Origin: Gracilibacillus orientalis
GTDB taxonomy: Bacteria; Bacillota; Bacilli; Bacillales; Amphibacillaceae
Direction of reading: 5' to 3'
Length of the DNA: 64,000 nt
Assembly (NCBI RefSeq): GCF_900114645.1
Contig: NZ_FOTR01000001.1
Location: 62,001-126,000, forward strand
Below, in pieces: positions 62,136-64,000 of this stretch. The notes beneath the pieces are model-generated. The model was not told where the DNA came from. It did not search any database and saw only the letters and a list, made by a program, of their open reading frames with translations. Numbering within the stretch: position 1 is the first letter of the stretch; every line of letters starts with the position of its first letter. The translations under genes were made by a program, and so were the position numbers.

Positions 62136-63308
62136 TTAGTAGTATTTATTTAATAATTCATGGTAATTATTATGATATTCTACCCAATTAGGATAAACCT
62201 CTTGGAAAATGGTAATTAGCTCAGGATCAAATTGGGTTCCACTTCCATTCAGCAAATTTTGATAAGCCATTTCTATAGGTAGTGCAGCACGATACGACCT
62301 TGAAGAAGTCATTGCATCAAAAGCATCTGCAATCGATACTACTCTTGCCAAATAATCAATTTGATTTCCTGTTAGACCATCAGGGTAACCCTTACCATCC
62401 CATCTTTCGTGGTGATGCTTTATCACATTAATGTTTTCGGCCATTCCTTCAACTTCTTTGATCGCTTGTGCACCTACCGTAGGATGTGTTTTAATTATCT
62501 CAAATTCTTGATCTGTTAATTTATCAGGTTTGGTTAAAATCGAATCTGGTATATTAACTTTTCCAATATCATGTAATAAACAAGAATAATAGAAAGTTTT
62601 TAACTCTTCATCAGCAAATTCTCCTGTGGCCTTAGCTAATGTTAGGGCATACTCTGCAACTCTTTCACTATGACCTCGTGTATAAGGATCCTTTAATTCT
62701 AATGTTGTAATAACACCTTTCACAATTCCTTCCATTTGCTTATCGTAAGAACGTTGAATAGCATTGACATAGCCAATAAAACGATACAAAAGAATCCAAG
62801 CAACAATTGAAAATATTATAACTAGAAACAAGGGTATTGCAACAACTGAGTCTGTCAAAATTATCCCCAATATTAAATATTTAAAAGCAGTTCCTAACAA
62901 GACTAAGTAAAAAAAACGTTTATTCACAAATATCGGTGAAAACATGATTATTACTAGTTCAATTATATTTCCAGTTGCATATGTTTGATTAGTTCCATAG
63001 TAAGTGAAAGTATCTAAAATAAGATCTGAAAATGTTAATACTATAAAAAATATATATTTTACAGGAGATGGGTTCCTTTTTTTTAGATAATAGTAGCTAA
63101 TAGGAAGAAGTCCAAATATGACAAAATACTTGATGTAAGAAAGGCCATCCTTATCTAAACCAGGTTCTGCTTCCCATGGTATTGCTGGAATTAACACATA
63201 ATAAATTATTTCGTAAGCAAAGTAAATAACGTAAACCAACCACAAAAACCATACAGTTGTTCTTTTTTCTTCATTTAGTAGATTCGAGTACCTATATGTA
63301 TTTTTCAT
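62136..63308 (-). CDS. HD-GYP domain c-di-GMP phosphodiesterase-like protein
   Basis: The 390-residue protein has about six to seven N-terminal membrane segments (about 20-185) and a C-terminal HD-GYP domain: HSERVAEYALTLAKA near 215, LLHDIGKVNIPD near 244, HHHERWDGKGYPDGL near 290-304 and SIADAFDAMTS. All HD-GYP metal and signature residues are present, so c-di-GMP hydrolysis is likely. The start used follows AAAGGG. The small peptide gene starts 18 bases after its stop, so both may share a transcript. Confidence 0.88.
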   Translation of the reverse strand: MKNTYRYSNLLNEEKRTTVWFLWLVYVIYFAYEIIYYVLIPAIPWEAEPGLDKDGLSYIKYFVIFGLLPISYYYLKKRNPSPVKYIFFIVLTFSDLILDTFTYYGTNQTYATGNIIELVIIMFSPIFVNKRFFYLVLLGTAFKYLILGIILTDSVVAIPLFLVIIFSIVAWILLYRFIGYVNAIQRSYDKQMEGIVKGVITTLELKDPYTRGHSERVAEYALTLAKATGEFADEELKTFYYSCLLHDIGKVNIPDSILTKPDKLTDQEFEIIKTHPTVGAQAIKEVEGMAENINVIKHHHERWDGKGYPDGLTGNQIDYLARVVSIADAFDAMTSSRSYRAALPIEMAYQNLLNGSGTQFDPELITIFQEVYPNWVEYHNNYHELLNKYY

Positions 63309-63586
63309 TGCTAAACCCTTTCTAATCATATTATACTATACCAAAAACAATATTTCTACAATTTTCCTGTGTTATTTTAAATAAATTTACATATTCTATT
63401 TAAAGTATAAGCTGTATGTCGAGACCTGTAAATAAATCCATAAAGTAACTAAGTATTTCTTCATATTACTATAGTAATACCAAAAAAAGAGATGACCATC
63501 ATTGCATGTTAAAAAATATGACAAACGAATCATATTCCTTTGGATATTACTATAAAATGATTAATAGAATGGAAGGAGGAAGCAAA

Positions 63587-64000
63587 ATGAAGGAAGAATT
63601 TATGAAATATGCTTTAAAAATTGCTTACGAGAATATAGAAAAGACAAATGGTGGCCCATTTGGTGCTGTGGTTGTTAAAGACGATAAGGTTGTAGGTAAA
63701 GGGACAAATGTCGTTACAACGACTAATGACCCATCGGCACATGCTGAAATCAGTGCGATAAGAGATGCTTGCAAGAACCTTAACGATTATCAATTAACAA
63801 ATTGTGAGATTTATACAAGTTGTGAACCATGTCCGATGTGTCTGGGTGCAATTTATTGGGCTCGTCCTAAAGCGGTTTATTATTTCAATACAAGAGAAGA
63901 AGCAGCCAAAATCGGATTCGATGATCAATACATATATGATCAAATTGCGTTGAATGTCGAAGCAAGAAAGTTAATAATGAAGAAACTGGATTTTAATAGT
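63587..64000 (+). CDS. guaD: guanine deaminase (3' end beyond window)
   Basis: The frame starts at an ATG behind GGAAGGAGG and is open for 138 codons to the window edge. It is a CDA-fold deaminase: NGGPFGAVVVKD near 21, zinc motif SAHAEISAIRDA near 51 and TSCEPCPMCLGAIYWARPKAVYYF near 77. The size and the TREEAAKIGFDD segment fit Bacillus GuaD (about 156 aa), which converts guanine to xanthine; the final residues are cut off. Confidence 0.88.
   Translation, partial: MKEEFMKYALKIAYENIEKTNGGPFGAVVVKDDKVVGKGTNVVTTTNDPSAHAEISAIRDACKNLNDYQLTNCEIYTSCEPCPMCLGAIYWARPKAVYYFNTREEAAKIGFDDQYIYDQIALNVEARKLIMKKLDFNS

Overview
The window is low-GC chromosomal DNA from a Bacillaceae bacterium. Supporting genes are a ComK-family protein, a Spo0E-like phosphatase, a YkuI-type EAL protein, a YhjB/YhjC-type transporter pair and a csoR-copA-copZ operon. 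GlnR/TnrA-like and Zur-like operators and preQ1 and TPP riboswitches of Bacillus type agree with this. The BCCT osmolyte transporter and many acidic lipoproteins fit a halotolerant genus of the Gracilibacillus/Oceanobacillus/Virgibacillus kind; that genus-level guess is inference. No rRNA, tRNA or CRISPR array was seen.

Layout. 0.3-8.2 kb: a leftward glycan operon (ROK regulator, lipoprotein and two permeases of a sugar ABC importer, a large unassigned glycan-active protein, glucosamine-6-phosphate deaminase). 8.6-14.5 kb: a nucleotide-sugar operon (uronate kinase-like GHMP kinase, nucleotidyltransferase, UDP-glucose dehydrogenase) split by a 2.5 kb block of developmental regulators (sigma factor, three-gene XRE/ComK/Spo0E cluster, another XRE). 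A decayed second copy of the kinase 3' end lies on the far side of the block. 14.8-17.2 kb: an XRE regulator, a membrane protein cut by an IS3-family element, and that element. 17.3-25.9 kb: EAL protein, glutamine synthetase, YdbC-like protein, chemoreceptor, MarR/MFS pair and a sodium symporter pair. 25.9-26.8 kb is a gene-free tract of dispersed repeats.

26.8-42 kb: BCCT transporter, luciferase-like oxidoreductase, pseudouridine synthase, an orphan CuA-type cupredoxin lipoprotein, a secreted nuclease, a TPP-riboswitch-controlled thiamine-precursor ABC operon containing an exact 21-bp tandem array, WrbA, an arsRBC operon, and a zinc-binding lipoprotein gene with three Zur boxes. 42-55 kb: a His-rich YtkA-like lipoprotein, an orphan hydroxamate-type N-hydroxylase, acetyltransferases, MFS protein, queCDE behind a preQ1 riboswitch, a pectate lyase with lectin repeats, AraC regulator, GMP reductase and several gene remnants. 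55.4-64 kb: PilZ protein, copper operon, HMCES-type protein, aeRF1-like protein, then an HD-GYP protein, an overlooked 21-residue Cys/Trp peptide and an M50 metalloprotease with a PqqD-like N-terminus, and a partial guanine deaminase.

Themes that join these genes: c-di-GMP signalling (EAL, PilZ, HD-GYP), metal homeostasis (Cu, Zn, As), and use of uronate or amino-sugar glycans (pectate lyase, uronate kinase, nagB operon). The strongest candidate for an undescribed system is the peptide/M50 protease/HD-GYP cluster at 60.8-63.3 kb. The developmental-regulator block inserted in the sugar operon and the 21-bp phased repeats are the next most interesting.
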